Shown here in pieces: positions 43,527 to 53,595 of a stretch of 64,000 nt of DNA (the stretch's first letter is position 1; every line of letters begins with the position of its first letter). Location: NCBI RefSeq assembly GCF_010509075.1, contig NZ_CP048433.1:1612001-1676000 (forward strand), in the 5' to 3' direction. Both the position numbers and the translations under genes were made by a program. The notes below the pieces were generated by a model. That model saw only the letters and a program-made list of their open reading frames with translations, searched no databases and had not been told where the DNA came from. This DNA is from Collinsella aerofaciens ATCC 25986. GTDB taxonomy: Bacteria > Actinomycetota > Coriobacteriia > Coriobacteriales > Coriobacteriaceae.

Positions 43527-44102
43527 TTATCCCGCCGATGGAGTTGTCGTCGTTTCGTTCGTCTGGGCCGTTTCGGCGCCATCGCCCTGTTCGTCCTCGT
43601 CCTTTTGCGCATCGGCGATGGTGGAGGCCGCCGCAACGATACCGCGCTGGGGCGCAACGCCCGTCTGGGTCTGTGCGCCCTCGACAACTTCTGTGCCTGC
43701 ATGCGCGAGCTCGGGCGATTTAAACATTGCGTCCAAGTTGGCGCCACCGCCGGCATATCCGCGCGCAGCGAGCGCGATGACGATCACTGCAACGGCGGCC
43801 ACGATCGGAACATAACGATGCCAACCAGCAGGATTGAGCCCGCTGCGGCGAGCCGCCCCGCGGCTGATGTAACCAAGCGTTCCGTCGTGCTTGAGCTTTG
43901 AGCCCACCACGCGTTTGCGGCCCAACAGCGAGGACTCTGCCTGCATTGCCAAGCGGGCGCTTGCCGAAGGATAGCCGTATTTAGTGCGCTTGAACGAGCC
44001 ATCAAACCCCGAGGCGTGTTTGCCCCACGTCACCGATGTCGTGCGTCGGTTAACCGGCGCGGCGCTCCGCCTTCTGCGGCTCGGTTTTGAAGTCTCAGCC
44101 AT
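43527..44102 (-). CDS. Single-pass membrane protein with basic N-terminus, unknown function
   Basis: Unrecognised 191-residue protein. A strongly basic N-terminal cytoplasmic part (KPSRRRRSAAPVNRRTTS, FKRTKYGYPSASARLAM) is followed by one membrane helix (YVPIVAAVAVIVIALAARGY) and an acidic, Thr/Ala-rich external tail (DEDEQGDGAETAQTNETTTT). ATG at 44102 follows GCGAGGGCAT. The topology resembles proteins that link the envelope to the nucleoid or cell-division machinery, but there is no specific evidence. It is co-directional with the NtrC-like gene upstream (84 bp gap), so the two may share a transcript. Confidence 0.6.
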   Translation of the reverse strand: MAETSKPSRRRRSAAPVNRRTTSVTWGKHASGFDGSFKRTKYGYPSASARLAMQAESSLLGRKRVVGSKLKHDGTLGYISRGAARRSGLNPAGWHRYVPIVAAVAVIVIALAARGYAGGGANLDAMFKSPELAHAGTEVVEGAQTQTGVAPQRGIVAAASTIADAQKDEDEQGDGAETAQTNETTTTPSAG

Positions 44103-44186
44103 ATGCCCTCGCACGCCGTAACCAAATCGAAACAATAACGCTTTGGACTGTAGCACACGCGTCGCGCGCGGTCACGGGCGCCTCGC

Positions 44187-45404
44187 TCAACGGTCATCGT
44201 CCTTCAGCAAGCGCCACAGCGTTGTACGGCTTATGCCCAGCACCTCCGCCGCACGGGTTCGGTTACCGTGGAGATGGTCTACAACCAAATGCGCGATATC
44301 TCGCTCGGTATCGGCCAGCGGTCGCAGAATATACAGGTCGCTTTCGAGTGTCGGGGCGCCAAAGGTTGCGGTCTTAATCACGTCCTCTTGGGCGAGCACT
44401 TCCTCCGCCACAGCGCGGTCCACCGTGCCCGCCCCCACCAATATATACAGTCGTTCCGAGACCTCGCGGAGCTGCAGATAATTGCGCGGCCAGCGGTAAG
44501 CATCGAGCGTCTTCGTCGCCGTGGCAGACAGCGTGGGCGCTGCCGTCCCAAATGCATCAGCGAGATATTCCAAATAGCGCGCGACCTTCGTCGACGCGGC
44601 TCCCTGCTCGGCGATTGCCGGCGCCACGCTCACCGCACAGGCGAAGCGCTCGGTCACAAAGGCGGCTTGATCACTTTCGCTGCCGCCCGGCATGTCATTC
44701 GCCGTCAGCACCACATGACAGCGCGTCGCCAACGCGGTGTCGGCCATCGTGGAAACGAGTTCGCGAAGGCGCTGGGGACCAACCGCATTCCAGCCCTCAA
44801 TGCAAAGTGTCAGCCCCGTTTGGAACAGCGGCGATTCGGAGCTTTTGAGCACATGGCGCCAACCGCGATCGGTGAGTTCATCGAGCGCGACGGAAACAAA
44901 GGGCTGATCGGCAAAAGGACCGTCCAGATAGAGGCGCTTGGCGATCTCGATCTGGCCCGCGCCCAGCTCGCCCTCGAGCATAAGGGGCACGCCGCGCGCA
45001 TAGCTCTCGGAAACCGGTGCAGCTACCGCAGCGGCACCCTCAACGATGCCGTACGCGCTCGATTCATAGCGGGCCTCAACTTCGTCGGCGTTGAGCCACT
45101 CGATGCCCGCATGCGCCGCGGCACCGCGCACCTCGCGGACCACGACGACCCAAAGTCCCCCGCCCTCTTTGTCGGTGGGGCGAACGGTCAGGCTCAGGCG
45201 CGTACCCGCACGCCCCATAACCAGACGCGCGCCGTCTCCTATACGGTCGAGGCGCTCGGCGACAAAAGCCGCCACATCCCGCTCAAGCGCCGCGTCATTC
45301 ACGGTCGAGATCGCGACGTCCCCACGCGCATCGATTGCCAATGCCGAGGCCCCGGCAGCAGCCAGGGCCTCGGTCAAGATGTTCAGCTTGGCATCGCTAT
45401 CCAT
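44187..45404 (-). CDS. NtrC-like regulator with degenerate AAA+ domain and Fis-type HTH
   Basis: Regulator of 405 residues. After an N-terminal sensory region, a sigma54-activator-like AAA+ domain is recognisable from order and spacing, but its Walker A reads GELGAGQIEIAKRLY, with Gln in place of the ATP-binding Lys, and the GAFTGA loop that contacts sigma54 is missing. Walker B is likewise weak (LTLCIEGWNAVG). The C-terminal Fis-like HTH (NRTRAAEVLGISRTTLWRLL) is excellent. ATG at 45404 is used. I infer an ATP-independent DNA-binding regulator. It is upstream of the unknown membrane protein gene. A palindrome lies 24 bp upstream of its start. Confidence 0.7.
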   Translation of the reverse strand: MDSDAKLNILTEALAAAGASALAIDARGDVAISTVNDAALERDVAAFVAERLDRIGDGARLVMGRAGTRLSLTVRPTDKEGGGLWVVVVREVRGAAAHAGIEWLNADEVEARYESSAYGIVEGAAAVAAPVSESYARGVPLMLEGELGAGQIEIAKRLYLDGPFADQPFVSVALDELTDRGWRHVLKSSESPLFQTGLTLCIEGWNAVGPQRLRELVSTMADTALATRCHVVLTANDMPGGSESDQAAFVTERFACAVSVAPAIAEQGAASTKVARYLEYLADAFGTAAPTLSATATKTLDAYRWPRNYLQLREVSERLYILVGAGTVDRAVAEEVLAQEDVIKTATFGAPTLESDLYILRPLADTERDIAHLVVDHLHGNRTRAAEVLGISRTTLWRLLKDDDR

Positions 45405-45427
45405 TATTTGCCCCTGTCCGCAGCGAC

Positions 45428-45449
45428 GTGCAACCGTCGACGGTCGCAC
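45428..45449. promoter_or_regulatory. Palindrome upstream of the NtrC-like gene
   Basis: GTGCAACCGTCGACGGTCGC followed by AC: symmetric about CCGTCGACGG. A Fis-type HTH protein encoded just downstream could bind it. A GCCCCGC / GCGGGGC hairpin lies further out near 45533-45555. Confidence 0.35.
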
Positions 45450-45677
45450 GACCGAGTGTTTCAAAATTGAACGATATTGCTCACCAAACACTATAGGGCA
45501 GAAAGCGTCATCCTGCGAGTATAGGTGTTGCCCCGCATCGCCATCCTGGCGGGGCGATAAGAGCTCTTCGGGACTTATAAACCTGCGGACAAGCCATACC
45601 CGCAAGAGCTCCTATCGCTCCACTGCAGGCTTGCGCTCACCAGCAACCAACACGCAGCACGCAAACAAGCTACTTCT

Positions 45678-46712
45678 CTACCAGATTCCCAGCACGTGCT
45701 GCATTCCCAAACTCATGCACGCAATGCCAATCCAGCAGCAAAAGCCCAGCGCGATGGGCTTGCCGCCCTTTTTGACCAGCTCGACGATATCGGTATTAAA
45801 ACCAATAGCCGCCATGGCCATCACAATAAAGAACTTCGACAGCTCCTTGATGGGCGCCGTGATGGACACAGGAAGCTGAAACACCGTGGTGATCACGCTC
45901 GCCAGCACAAAGAACAGCACAAACATGGGAAACGCGCGTTTAAGCGAGAACGTGCTCTTAGCGTCGCCACCGGCCTTGCGTGCCGGATGCATCTGCCAGC
46001 ATGCGAGGACCAACGTGATGGGAATAATGGCCAGCGTCCTGGTGAGCTTGACCACTGTGGCGCTCTCGAGCACATTGGCGCCGGGATGCATGCTGTCCCA
46101 AGCGCTCGCCGCAGCCGTTACGGACGAGGTGTCGTTGATGGCGGTACCGGCAAACAGGCCAAAGCCCTCGTTGGTCAGCCCGAGCATGCCGCCGAGCGTT
46201 GGAAACACGAGCGCCGCGATAACGTTAAACAGGAAGATGACCGAAATAGCCTGGGCAATCTCGCGATCGTCGGCATCGATGACGGGCGCGGTCGCGGCGA
46301 TGGCAGAACCGCCGCAAATCGACGAACCCACACCCACAAGCGTCGCGATCTTGCCCGGCACGTTCATAACGCGGCAGAGCACAAAGGCGATGACAAGCGA
46401 GGTCGAGATTGTTGCCACGATAATCGGTAGCGACTGGGCGCCCTTGGACAGAATCTGGGAGAGGTTCATGCCAAAGCCAAGCAGGATAACCGCGTACTGC
46501 AAGACTTTTTTGGACGTATAGGTAACGCCGGCGGTGAGCTGTTCGCGACGATTCTTGGGAAAGACGAGCGCCAGGACCATGCCAAAGAGGATGGCAAATA
46601 CCGGACCGCCGACCACCTCAATTTGTTTGCCGAGCAACGTCGCGGGAATGGCGATGATCAGGCAGAACAAGACGCCTTTCCAGCGCTCGCGTACGATGTT
46701 TGCCAGTTGCAT
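45678..46712 (-). CDS. YeiH-family putative sulfate/organic anion exporter
   Basis: Integral membrane protein of 344 residues with about ten helices, of the YeiH (UPF0324) type. Conserved segments include VGVGSSICGGSAIAATAPVI, VIFLFNVIAALVFPTLG, GTAINDTSSVTAAAS and AMAAIGFNTDI. The ATG at 46712 follows GAAGGAATCC. It is divergent from the GntR regulator at 46906, which is therefore the likeliest controller. Members are predicted anion exporters; the substrate is not established. Confidence 0.88.
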   Translation of the reverse strand: MQLANIVRERWKGVLFCLIIAIPATLLGKQIEVVGGPVFAILFGMVLALVFPKNRREQLTAGVTYTSKKVLQYAVILLGFGMNLSQILSKGAQSLPIIVATISTSLVIAFVLCRVMNVPGKIATLVGVGSSICGGSAIAATAPVIDADDREIAQAISVIFLFNVIAALVFPTLGGMLGLTNEGFGLFAGTAINDTSSVTAAASAWDSMHPGANVLESATVVKLTRTLAIIPITLVLACWQMHPARKAGGDAKSTFSLKRAFPMFVLFFVLASVITTVFQLPVSITAPIKELSKFFIVMAMAAIGFNTDIVELVKKGGKPIALGFCCWIGIACMSLGMQHVLGIW

Positions 46713-46905
46713 ATGGGATTCCTTCTTTCTATTTCACGTTTGCGACGGCTTATGATACGGCAACATTGAGCGCAGCCTTGCGCAAACACAGACTAAGATG
46801 CCGCAATAGTTCTCAGGCAACAGCCGAATTACCCACCGCGGAGAGCTGATTCGCGGCATAATTAACAACTGACATATGAGTTTGATAGAACAGTTGCGAG
46901 GCGCT

Positions 46906-47607
46906 ATGGAAGAATCGATGCACGTCGGCGAGCAGGAAACGAGCCTACAGGACCAGTCCTATCACACCATTCGACGCAAAATCGTCTACCTGGACTACAA
47001 GCCGGGCGAAAAGCTGGGCGTCAAGCAGCTTTGCGACGACCTAGATATGGGTCGCACGCCCGTGCGCGAGGCACTGGTGCGTCTGGCGCAAGAGGGCCTG
47101 GTGCGCACCGTGCCCCAGAGCGGCACCTACGTCTCACCCATCAACCTCACCCTTGCCGAGAGTGCCTGTTACATCCGCGAGCATCTGGAAAAGCAGGTGA
47201 TCGTGGAGTGCTGTGCGCGAGCCACGTCGGCCGGCATCGAGCAGCTCGACCGCGCCATCGTGCTGCAGGAAAAAGCCATGGCCGAAGAGGATCGCATCGG
47301 CTTCTTTTTGAGCGACAACCTCATGCATCACATGATTTTTAGCATCGCATGTCGCAGCACCGTGTGGTCGTGGCTCGAAGAGACCAATGCCGACCTGGAG
47401 CGCTTCCGCTGGCTGCGCGCCGCCACGCAGGTTCTCGACAATCAGGACATCGTGAACGAGCACAAGCAGATTCGCCGCGCCATCGCCGGTCGCGACCCCA
47501 TCGAAGCGAGCTTTTTGGTCAGCAAGCACCTGCACATGATGTTCCGCAACCAAACCGAGGTTCTGGACCAGTTCCCCGAGTACTTCGAGACCAGCAAGCT
47601 CCGCTAA
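46906..47607 (+). CDS. GntR-family (FCD/FadR-type) transcriptional regulator
   Basis: Regulator of 233 residues from ATG 46906, which has GCGAGG upstream; an in-frame ATG at 46876 without a ribosome-binding site would add ten residues. The N-terminal winged helix is KLGVKQLCDDLDMGRTPVRE followed by ALVRLAQEGLVRTVPQSGTYV. The C-terminal all-helical FCD domain has the metal-ligand pattern with His in LMHHMIF and NEHKQI. Ligands of the family are small organic acids. Divergent to the YeiH-type exporter. A stem C palindrome begins at its stop codon. Confidence 0.9.
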   Translation: MEESMHVGEQETSLQDQSYHTIRRKIVYLDYKPGEKLGVKQLCDDLDMGRTPVREALVRLAQEGLVRTVPQSGTYVSPINLTLAESACYIREHLEKQVIVECCARATSAGIEQLDRAIVLQEKAMAEEDRIGFFLSDNLMHHMIFSIACRSTVWSWLEETNADLERFRWLRAATQVLDNQDIVNEHKQIRRAIAGRDPIEASFLVSKHLHMMFRNQTEVLDQFPEYFETSKLR

Positions 47608-47656
47608 CCTGCCAAAAAGGGACAGGTTCATTTTGGCAGGTTTTATCTGGTCAAAT
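47606..47656. repeat. GGGACAGG-type palindrome, stem C (copy 1)
   Basis: AACCTGCCAAAAAGGGACAG, then GTTCATTTTGGCAGGTTTTATCTGG. It overlaps the GntR gene stop codon. The tail TTTTATCTGG is shared with the other stem C copies. Confidence 0.7.
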
Positions 47657-47662
47657 GCAAAA

Positions 47663-47702
47663 AAGGGCCCGGCTCCGTCTAATGACGCGGAGCCGGGCCT
47701 TA
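47663..47702. terminator. Bidirectional terminator between GntR and glmS
   Basis: Perfect 12-bp stem GGCCCGGCTCCG / CGGAGCCGGGCC with A and T tracts on either side. Confidence 0.8.
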
Positions 47703-47724
47703 GTCGCTAGAACGGCGGAACCAA

Positions 47725-49572
<1,848 letters not shown>

Positions 49573-49681
49573 AAGATAAATCCCTTCGTTCGCGTGACTG
49601 CAAGACGTCCACGCACAAGGGGCGCTGAGACGTATAACGTTCGAGTATTGTACTCACGCAAACGCAAGCTGATATACCAGA

Positions 49682-49707
49682 AGTGGTATCTCAACTTAGA
49701 TACCACT
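49682..49707. promoter_or_regulatory. Operator-like inverted repeat between glmS and lacI-type gene
   Basis: AGTGGTATCT and AGATACCACT, perfect 10-bp arms with a six-base centre, in the divergent gap 110 bp upstream of glmS. The GGTAT/ATACC half sites resemble GntR-type amino-sugar operators; that is a suggestion only. Confidence 0.5.
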
Positions 49708-49732
49708 CGATGCACACACGTCCAGCCGGTCC

Positions 49733-49838
49733 AAACCACCACAAAGGTGCCTGCCCCCTTCGTGGTGGTCGCGCTGGCAATAGCGTTTGCCCAGATAAAA
49801 CCTGCCAAAATAAACCTGTCCCTTTTTGGAAGGTTTGG
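49733..49838. repeat. Adjacent GGGACAGG-type palindromes, stem A (copy 2) and stem C (copy 2)
   Basis: 49733-49770: AACCACCACAAAGGTGCCTG, CCCCCTTCGTGGTGGT, stem A with the centre inverted. 49791-49838: stem C inverted (CCAGATAAAACCTGCC, AAAATAAACCTGTCCC, TTTTTGGAAGGTTT). Two stem types side by side in one 110-bp stretch upstream of the LacI-type gene. Confidence 0.65.
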
Positions 49839-49884
49839 GATGCTACAATCTGGCTTGTACTTGAAACGCATCAAAGGGGCCGCT

Positions 49885-50997
49885 ATGGCAAAGGTAAAAA
49901 TCAGCGACGTCGCACGCGAGGCCGGGGTTTCGTTGGGCACGGTTTCCAACGCGCTCAACCACCCCGAAAAGCTGCGCCCCGAGACCCTCAAGCTCATCAA
50001 CGAGACCATTAATCGCCTTGGCTACCTGCCCAACCAAAGCGCCCGTCAGCTCGCGGGCGGCGCCACCAAGTCCTTTGGCCTGGTGCTCCCCCGTCTCGAT
50101 CACGGCTTTTCGCTCCAAATCGCCAGCGGCGCCCACAACGAGGCCCGCAAGCACGGCTACGACTTGCTCATCGCCAACGCCGATAACGACGATATTCTCG
50201 AGGACCATTACCTGCGCTACTTTATGGGCACCCAGATGTCCGGCGTCATGGTTCAGCCCATGGCATTCCCCGACTGGCACCCCGCCATGACCAAGATGCC
50301 CGTGCCGATCGTCCATCTGGACATCCATTGCTCCGAGCCCGGCTACTACGTAGCGGCCGACAACGAGGCCCAGGGTCGCATCATTGCCGAACTTGCTATC
50401 GCCCGCGGCGCGCACCATATTGTCGTCGTCGGCCGAGCAGCATTTATGCAACTCACCCTGCGCGTCCTTGGCATTCATAAGGCGCTCGCCCTGCACCCCG
50501 ATATCAAGATCGAAGTCATCGACGCCGGCGAGTGGAACACGGCGGCCGACGGCTATGGTATCGGCAACCAAATCGCCGAGCGCCCCGCGGACGAACGTCC
50601 CGATTTTGTCGTCGGCCTGACCGATGTGTTGGCCTCGGGCGTCGTTTCGGCACTGGTCGACAAGGGCATCTCTGTCCCCGGGCAAGTACGAGTGGCCGGA
50701 TGCGACGGCAACCCGCTCGCTTGGAGCGGATCGGTCCCGCTCACTACGGTAGCGCCCCCGGGCTACGAGATTGGCCGCAAGGGTATCCAACTGCTGATGG
50801 AGCAAATCGAGAACAAGGCCCCGACAAAGACCAAGCATATCCACGTCAGCTCTGCCGCGCGCACCGTCACCGCGGTCACGGCCATCGAGGACATCAACCG
50901 CCAAGAACTCGTGCGGCCGTTCCTGCTGGAACGCGCCAGCACCCAGGCAAGCAGCCAGACCGACGCCACGGCCATCAACCTCGGTGCGTATCTATAG
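49885..50997 (+). CDS. LacI-family transcriptional regulator
   Basis: Sugar-responsive repressor of 370 residues. The N-terminal HTH (VKISDVAREAGVSLGTVSNA) and hinge (INRLGYLPNQSARQLAGG) are canonical. A periplasmic-binding-type ligand domain follows, including VGLTDVLASGVVSALVDKGI and VAGCDGNPLAW. The C-terminal 25 residues are a Ser/Thr/Gln-rich extension. The start ATG at 49885 is at the classic HTH start. A TACAAT -10-like element is at 49844-49849. Divergent from glmS; regulon unclear. Confidence 0.9.
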   Translation: MAKVKISDVAREAGVSLGTVSNALNHPEKLRPETLKLINETINRLGYLPNQSARQLAGGATKSFGLVLPRLDHGFSLQIASGAHNEARKHGYDLLIANADNDDILEDHYLRYFMGTQMSGVMVQPMAFPDWHPAMTKMPVPIVHLDIHCSEPGYYVAADNEAQGRIIAELAIARGAHHIVVVGRAAFMQLTLRVLGIHKALALHPDIKIEVIDAGEWNTAADGYGIGNQIAERPADERPDFVVGLTDVLASGVVSALVDKGISVPGQVRVAGCDGNPLAWSGSVPLTTVAPPGYEIGRKGIQLLMEQIENKAPTKTKHIHVSSAARTVTAVTAIEDINRQELVRPFLLERASTQASSQTDATAINLGAYL

Positions 50998-51031
50998 CAC
51001 GCCCGCAAGTATGCTAAGTCGCCGCTCAAGC

Positions 51032-51064
51032 AAAAGGGGCCCGACCATTGCCGGACCCCTTTTG
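51032..51064. terminator. Bidirectional terminator between lacI-type and HAD genes
   Basis: AAAAGGGG-CC-CG stem with CGG-CCCCTTTT, followed by TTTGTTT on the plus strand. Confidence 0.75.
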
Positions 51065-51110
51065 TTTAAGCGCAAACGTAAGCAATTGCTCGTTTCAACG
51101 CCGCAATTGT

Positions 51111-51761
51111 CTAGCGCACGGCCTTGACCGCCGCCGCCAGGTCGAACAACGTATCGAGCACGGCCTCGCAGCCATCCACCACGTCCTGCGGCAGCGGCAC
51201 GATATCGGGGACGGCAAAGACATGGCAGCCGGCCGTAATGCCCGAGACGCAACCGTTGCGCGAATCTTCGACCACGGCACATTCCTCGGGAGCAAAGCCC
51301 GCGCGCTCGCAGGCGAGCAGATACATCTCGGGGTCGGGCTTGCCGTGCACGACGTCCTCGCCACACGTTACCGTTTCAAACTTGTCAAAGAGGCCAACCA
51401 TCTTAAGGTTGCGCTCGGCCGTAACGAGGCGCGACGACGTCGCTAGACCAACGTGATAGCCTGCAGCCAGCAGCTCGTCTAGGCACTCGGCGGCGCCGGC
51501 CTTAAGTTCCAGTTCGGTCTTGACCATCTCGTCGCGAATCTCCTTGTGGCGGACATAGACCGCCTCGGTGGTTTCGTGGCTGCCGTAATGCTCATCAAGG
51601 ATGTCCATGACATCGGGCAGCGTGCGGCCGATAAACTGATGGATCAGCGCTTCATCAATCGCGAGCCCCAGCTCAGCGGCGCCTGCCTTCCAGGCCTTAA
51701 TCCCCAAACGCTCGGTATCGACCAGCGTTCCATCCATGTCAAAAATAACAGCCTTGATCAT
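51111..51761 (-). CDS. HAD-superfamily phosphatase, beta-phosphoglucomutase-like
   Basis: HAD hydrolase subfamily IA of 216 residues. Motif I FDMDGTLVDTE, motif II LATSSR, the Lys in HGKPDPEMYL and motif IV VVEDSRNGCVSG are all present, with a helical cap after motif I (residues about 17-85). ATG at 51761 follows GGGGGACCGAT. This branch includes beta-phosphoglucomutase and small sugar-phosphate phosphatases, which cannot be separated by eye. Divergent from larE. Confidence 0.88.
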   Translation of the reverse strand: MIKAVIFDMDGTLVDTERLGIKAWKAGAAELGLAIDEALIHQFIGRTLPDVMDILDEHYGSHETTEAVYVRHKEIRDEMVKTELELKAGAAECLDELLAAGYHVGLATSSRLVTAERNLKMVGLFDKFETVTCGEDVVHGKPDPEMYLLACERAGFAPEECAVVEDSRNGCVSGITAGCHVFAVPDIVPLPQDVVDGCEAVLDTLFDLAAAVKAVR

Positions 51762-51934
51762 ATCGGTCCCCCATCGACTCTCGCTGTCGCGTTGCTGCAA
51801 CTCTACCGCATTTGGCAACTTGTATATAACGTATATGCCATATTGCACTTTCGTTACACAGATAGAAGTCTTATGGCAAGTAACGCATTAGGATTATAGT
51901 TTTCGATCGAGTACTCAACGATAAGGAACGTTTC

Positions 51935-52813
51935 ATGATTTTAGACACCACGGCACCCGCAGAGGAGCTTCAAGACAAGCTATCGGCGCTCGAACAGCTG
52001 CTTTTGGCATACGGGCGCGTGGCTATCGGGTTTTCCGGCGGCGTTGACAGCAGCTTTTTGGCCGCCGTATGCGCCCGCATCATGCCTACCAATACCCTCC
52101 TCGTCCATCTCACCACGCCGCTCATCGGCACGCCCGAGCAGGCTTCGTTTGAGCAGTCCGTTGATGGACAAGCCAATGAAGGGGCGCATTTTAAGCTCCC
52201 CGTGCTCAATCTTTCGGTCGATCAGCTGCAGCTCCCCCAAGTAGCCTGCAACGATGCTAATCGCTGCTACCACTGCAAGCACGCCGGCTTTACCGCCATC
52301 GTCAACCACGCCAAGTCGCTCGGCTTTCCCACCGTCATCGATGGCAGTAATGCAAGCGATCGCGGTGACTACCGCCCCGGCATGCGTGCGGCAGAAGAGC
52401 TCGGCGTACGCTCACCCCTTATGGAGGTCGGCTTTACCAAGGACGAAGAGCGCGAGCTGCTGCGCGCATGGGGCTATCCCGTTTGGAACCTGCCGGCGGG
52501 AGCATGTCTTGCCACCCGCGTCCCCACGGGCGAGGAGCTTACGCGCGAGAAGGTCGATTTAATCCGCGCCTGCGAGGATTACCTGCACGATCTTGATCTG
52601 GCACAGGTACGCGCGCGCTTGATCGGCGGCTGCATGCATATCGAGGCCGCACCCGCAGATGTCGCCAAGATTGCTGCCCTCGGTGGCAACGCCGTCGATG
52701 CCGAGGGCAAAACCCCGCTGCCCGCCGTTATCGAGTCCGCGCTGCGCGAACTGGGCTGCGACCATATCTCCCCTGAGGTCACCCCCTACATCCACGGCAA
52801 CATGAACCTTTAG
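51935..52813 (+). CDS. larE: ATP-dependent sacrificial sulfur transferase LarE
   Basis: PP-loop pyrophosphatase-type enzyme of 292 residues that inserts sulfur into the nickel-pincer nucleotide cofactor, in some members from its own cysteine. The PP-loop is GFSGGVDSSFLAA; the adenylation region has NRCYHCKHAGF, DGSNASDRGDYRPG follows, and the sacrificial-Cys region is PAGACLATRVPTGE, with the Cys present. ATG at 51935 follows AAGGAACGTTTC. larA, larB and larC are not nearby, so the cofactor's use here is unclear. Its stop is followed at once by structured element Q2. Confidence 0.9.
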   Translation: MILDTTAPAEELQDKLSALEQLLLAYGRVAIGFSGGVDSSFLAAVCARIMPTNTLLVHLTTPLIGTPEQASFEQSVDGQANEGAHFKLPVLNLSVDQLQLPQVACNDANRCYHCKHAGFTAIVNHAKSLGFPTVIDGSNASDRGDYRPGMRAAEELGVRSPLMEVGFTKDEERELLRAWGYPVWNLPAGACLATRVPTGEELTREKVDLIRACEDYLHDLDLAQVRARLIGGCMHIEAAPADVAKIAALGGNAVDAEGKTPLPAVIESALRELGCDHISPEVTPYIHGNMNL

Positions 52814-52952
52814 GTTACGCCGTTTTACAAACGGCGTAACTGCTCGGCGCTGCGCAGGCCCCGGGCACGGCAATCTGACGTTCAACTTCACGGGCGCGAC
52901 CAAAAGGTCAGCGCCCGCTTGTTTCACGTCACCTTACCGCACCCGGAGCCTG
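52814..52952 (+). repeat. Structured 3' element Q2
   Basis: Begins on the base after the larE stop. Hairpin GTTACGCCGTTT / AAACGGCGTAAC, then arms around 52858-52872 and 52936-52950 (CCCCGGG and CCCGGAG parts), and the core ATCTGACGTTCAACTTC...GTTTCACGTCACC with GGGCGCGACC / GGTCAGCGCCC. The core matches Q1 at nearly every base; the outer arms do not. Confidence 0.8.
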
Positions 52953-52989
52953 CTCGCTCGCATATGCTCAACCTGGACTGCGTTAACTG

Positions 52990-53036
52990 ACCTACCAAAA
53001 AGGGACAGGTTTATTTTGGCAGGTTTTATCTGGGGA
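52990..53036. repeat. GGGACAGG-type palindrome, stem C (copy 3)
   Basis: ACCTACCAAAAAGGGACAGG, then TTTATTTTGGCAGGTTTTATCTGGGG. Same orientation as the copy at 53464; the two bracket a gene remnant and a palindrome cluster. Confidence 0.7.
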
Positions 53037-53109
53037 AATATCGCGAGACAATCGCCCCTCCAGCACCCATCTGGCCTCGAGAGACACTAGAGAGGCGACC
53101 CGGCTGCAT

Positions 53110-53241
53110 CTACTTCTTCCGATATCGGCGGTTACGACTCGTCGATGAACCCATTACTTCGATGAGCCCTTTATCCGTCATTTTTGGCAGATGGTAGCTG
53201 ACGGACGAATTTTGGCATTCCGTCTCTCTAAAACAAGGCGC
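53110..53241 (-). pseudogene. C-terminal remnant of a winged-helix protein
   Basis: Forty-three codons open on the minus strand read FRETECQNSSVSYHLPKMTD and then KGLIEVMGSSTSRNRRYRKK before TAG. SSVSYHLPKMTDKGLIEV is a convincing recognition helix and wing of a winged-helix domain. The frame is closed upstream by a TGA at 53242-53244 inside the long palindrome, with no start codon, so only the tail of a gene survives. Confidence 0.5.
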
Positions 53242-53287
53242 TCATCTCTCTAACTTTAGAGAGATGAGCGCCTTGTTTTAGAGAGAC
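53222..53287. repeat. 31-bp perfect palindrome in a cluster of TCTCTCTAA motifs
   Basis: Arms 53222-53252 and 53257-53287 are exactly complementary around a four-base loop. Each arm begins and ends with the octamer GTCTCTCT or ATCTCTCTA. Further copies of the motif (TCTCTCTAA or its complement TTAGAGAGA) occur singly at about 53080-53095, 53296, 53332 and 53352-53395. The 782-bp gap 52814-53595 has no intact gene. Confidence 0.7.
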
Positions 53288-53438
53288 ATTAAGAGAGATG
53301 TATCGAATTCGCTGCTAGATTGCCTAATGCTATCTCTCTAACCAACCTTCTCTTTAGAGAGACATTTAGCGAGATGAGCGCGACCTCTCTAATCATGGGC
53401 TCCACTCTTTAAGGTGCACACTTCCTAACCGTGCCCTA

Positions 53439-53513
53439 AGTTGCGGTGAAATAGTCCCCGATTAACCTGCCAAAAAGGGACAGGTTTATTTCGGCAGGTT
53501 TTATCTTGGGAAA
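53439..53513. repeat. Half copy of family S followed by stem C palindrome (copy 4)
   Basis: 53439-53457 is a left arm of family S (AGTTGCGGTGAAATAGTCC) with no matching right arm. 53464-53513 is stem C (AACCTGCCAAAAAGGGACAG, then GTTTATTTCGGCAGGTTTTATC). The stem C copy seems to have replaced the second S arm. Confidence 0.6.
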
Positions 53514-53595
53514 CGCGAACAGGGCCGTGACACCCATACGGCGTCGCGGCCCTTTTCCTTGGAGAAGGATCAATTGATTGAACGGGATGACCGTT

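Noticed and set aside
49573-49884. glmS ribozyme/riboswitch upstream of glmS
   Set aside because: The leader lacks the recognisable glmS ribozyme core; only an operator-like inverted repeat and two palindromes are visible.
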